DNA of 5,192 bases from an uncultured Bacilli bacterium (lineage in GTDB: Bacteria; Bacillota_I; Bacilli_A; RF39; UBA660), in the NCBI GenBank assembly GCA_947627805.1, contig CANQXB010000073.1, positions 1 to 5,192 on the forward strand, in the 5' to 3' direction. Under the pieces are notes generated by a model that saw nothing but the letters and a program-made list of their open reading frames with translations, was not told the origin of the DNA and searched no databases. Positions 3,349 to 5,192 of the stretch are shown here, piece by piece (positions within the stretch are counted from its first letter, which is position 1; every line of letters begins with the position of its first letter). The position numbers were made by a program, and so were the translations under genes.

Positions 3349-5192
3349 ATGAAAAATGTCGTTATTGTGGAATCTCCTGCTAAAAGTAAAACTATTGAAA
3401 AATATTTAGCTGGGGATTATAAAGTTGTCTCTTCTAAAGGCCATATAAGAGATTTAGCAACTACCGGTAAATATGGTTTAGGAGTAGACTTAGAAAATGA
3501 TTTTAAACCTAATTACGTTATTATTAAAGGTAAAAACAAAGATGTTAAAGCTTTAAAAAAATTAGTTAATGAAGCGGAGCATATCTATTTAGCAACCGAC
3601 CCCGATAGAGAAGGAGAAATAATATCTTGGCATTTAAAAGAAGAATTAGGAATACCTGAAGAAAAATATGATAGAGTAACATTTAGAGAAATAACCAAAG
3701 ATGTAGTTTTAAAAAGTATTCAAGAACATGCTAAAATTGATATGAATTTAGTTAAAGGAGCGGAAACAAGAAGAATATTAGATAGAATAATAGGTTTTCG
3801 TTTAAGTAAATTAATGCAATATAAAACTGGTGGTAAAAGTGCCGGAAGAGTTCAATCAGTGGCTTTAAAATTAATTGTGGACCGTGAAAGAGAAATCCTC
3901 GCCTTTGTTCCCAAAGAATATTGGACTATTGAAGCTGATTTTAAAGATTATACTGCCGAATTATTTAAATATAAAGATAAAGATATTGAAATTAATAGTG
4001 AATTAGAAGCTGATGAAATATTAAGTAAATTATCTAATTCTTTTACGATTAAAGATATCCAAGAGAAAGATAAAAAGAAAGCTTCTAGGGAAGTATTTAA
4101 AACTTCAACTTTACAACAAATGGCGGCGAATAAACTTAATTTTGCAGCTTCTAAAACGATGAAGATTGCCCAAAAGTTATATGAAGGTATTGATTTAGCT
4201 AATGAAACTGTGGGGCTTATTACTTATATGCGTACCGATAGTGTAAGAATTTCTGAAGAATTTATCGGAAGTACTAAAAGTTACATTAAAAAGACTTATG
4301 GTGATAATTATGTTGGTTATGCCAAAGTGGGGAAAACAAATGAAAATATGCAAGATGCCCATGAAGGTATTAGACCAACGAGTATTTTAAGAACTCCTGA
4401 AAGTGTTAAAGCTTATCTTAGTAATGATGAATATAAATTATATAAACTTATTTATATTCGGAGTTTAGCTTCTTTAATGGCTGATGCTAAAGTTAAAGCG
4501 ACGACAGTAACATTTGAAAATAATGATTACTTATTTAAAACTACTGGTAGTGTCTTAACTTTTGATGGTTATTTAAAAGTCTATAAAGAATATGAAGATA
4601 CAGAAGATAAGATTTTACCGAACTTTAAAGAATATAAAAGTAATGTTGTCGTGGCTTCAGCCATCAATAAATATCAACACTTTACGAAACCAGCTAGTCG
4701 TTATACTGAAAGTAGTTTAATTAAAGAGTTAGAAAGTTTAGGAATTGGAAGACCTTCTACTTATGCTACCATTATCAGTACTATTAAAGACCATGATTAT
4801 GTTAAAGTCGAAGATAAGAAATTTGTACCAACGGAAATGGGAATAGAAACAACTGATAAATTACAAGAATACTTTAGTGATATTATTAATGTTAAATATA
4901 CGGCAAATATGGAAAAAGATTTAGATGATATTGCGGAAGCGAAAAAAGATAATATTAAAGTATTACATGAATTTTATGATAAATTTGCTCCAATTATGGA
5001 TGATGCCTTAAAGAATATGGAGAAAAAAGCGCCAGTTCAAACAGGGGAAGTATGTCCAGAATGTGGTGGAGATTTAGTTATTAGAAAAGGTAAATTTGGC
5101 GAATTTGTCGCTTGTTCTAATTACCCAAAATGTAAATATATTAAAAAGGAAGAAAAAGAAAAGAAAGAAGTTGTCAAAGTAGCTGAATGTCC
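3349..5192 (+). CDS. topA: DNA topoisomerase I (type IA), partial at the right edge
   Basis: Relaxes negatively supercoiled DNA by transient single-strand cleavage; acts on the chromosome together with gyrase. The first 614 codons are present and the frame is still open at the window edge; firmicute TopA proteins are usually close to 700 residues, so little is missing. The TOPRIM domain starts MKNVVIVESPAKSKTIEKYL (metal-binding Glu9) and contains DPDREGE at 84-90. SAGRVQSVAL is at 164-173. The active-site tyrosine is Tyr293 in GLITYMRTDSVRIS. Further family signatures are DAHEGIRPT and the YTESSLIKELESLGIGRPSTYA block. A C4 zinc finger follows (Cys569, 572, 589, 595), and Cys614 appears to begin a second. 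The start MKNVVIVESPAK is canonical. It has its own promoter and ribosome site. Nothing is disrupted, and it anchors the window as chromosomal. Confidence 0.98.
   Translation, partial: MKNVVIVESPAKSKTIEKYLAGDYKVVSSKGHIRDLATTGKYGLGVDLENDFKPNYVIIKGKNKDVKALKKLVNEAEHIYLATDPDREGEIISWHLKEELGIPEEKYDRVTFREITKDVVLKSIQEHAKIDMNLVKGAETRRILDRIIGFRLSKLMQYKTGGKSAGRVQSVALKLIVDREREILAFVPKEYWTIEADFKDYTAELFKYKDKDIEINSELEADEILSKLSNSFTIKDIQEKDKKKASREVFKTSTLQQMAANKLNFAASKTMKIAQKLYEGIDLANETVGLITYMRTDSVRISEEFIGSTKSYIKKTYGDNYVGYAKVGKTNENMQDAHEGIRPTSILRTPESVKAYLSNDEYKLYKLIYIRSLASLMADAKVKATTVTFENNDYLFKTTGSVLTFDGYLKVYKEYEDTEDKILPNFKEYKSNVVVASAINKYQHFTKPASRYTESSLIKELESLGIGRPSTYATIISTIKDHDYVKVEDKKFVPTEMGIETTDKLQEYFSDIINVKYTANMEKDLDDIAEAKKDNIKVLHEFYDKFAPIMDDALKNMEKKAPVQTGEVCPECGGDLVIRKGKFGEFVACSNYPKCKYIKKEEKEKKEVVKVAEC

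Noticed and set aside
1754..5192. Mollicute-type genetic code (TGA = Trp)
   Set aside because: Trp is encoded by TGG in both the surface protein and TopA, and TGA occurs only at gene ends.

Overview
The window is AT-rich DNA with short A/T-rich intergenic spacers, Shine-Dalgarno sites and a standard bacterial code: Trp is TGG throughout, and TGA and TAA both act as stops. The gene content suggests a low-GC Firmicutes/Bacilli-type organism. The surface protein at 1754-3220 resembles, from memory and not from a search, a paralogous family common in uncultured gut Firmicutes. The lineage call is inference.

Layout. Positions 1-66 hold the last 21 codons of a gene that enters from the left, possibly the tail of an Rpn/PD-(D/E)XK transposase-nuclease. 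A perfect 17-bp inverted repeat at 80-133 follows and probably acts as its terminator. Positions 237-1618 are an apparently intact IS3-family insertion sequence on the minus strand: imperfect 21-bp terminal inverted repeats, its own promoter, orfA, an A7 slippery run for -1 frameshifting, and orfB with a full DD(35)E triad. Positions 1619-1753 are a dense regulatory stretch: a sigma-A-type promoter whose -35/-10 spacer contains eight consecutive G, then a 12-codon leader ORF whose stop overlaps the next start. Positions 1754-3220 encode a 488-residue secreted or anchored protein with a SipW/TasA-like signal segment and a C-terminal module rich in aromatics and glycine. The last part of that module has a visibly different base composition. 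A hairpin terminator (3229-3256) ends this unit. From 3349 to the window edge runs topA (DNA topoisomerase I), with its own near-consensus promoter; it is cut off by the window edge after 614 codons.

How it fits together. topA is a chromosomal housekeeping gene, so this is a chromosomal site with an accessory locus beside it. The most interesting unit is 1663-3256. A poly-G run inside the promoter spacer is a classic arrangement for on/off or graded phase variation of surface proteins. The product has the hallmarks of an exported protein, and its C-terminal segment (about residues 431-466) looks like a swapped or diversified cassette. Together they suggest a surface protein that could vary in both expression and sequence. 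No reverse transcriptase, template repeat, recombinase or donor cassette lies in the window, so the diversification mechanism remains a hypothesis. The IS3 element ends 44 bp before the -35 hexamer and is probably an independent insertion.
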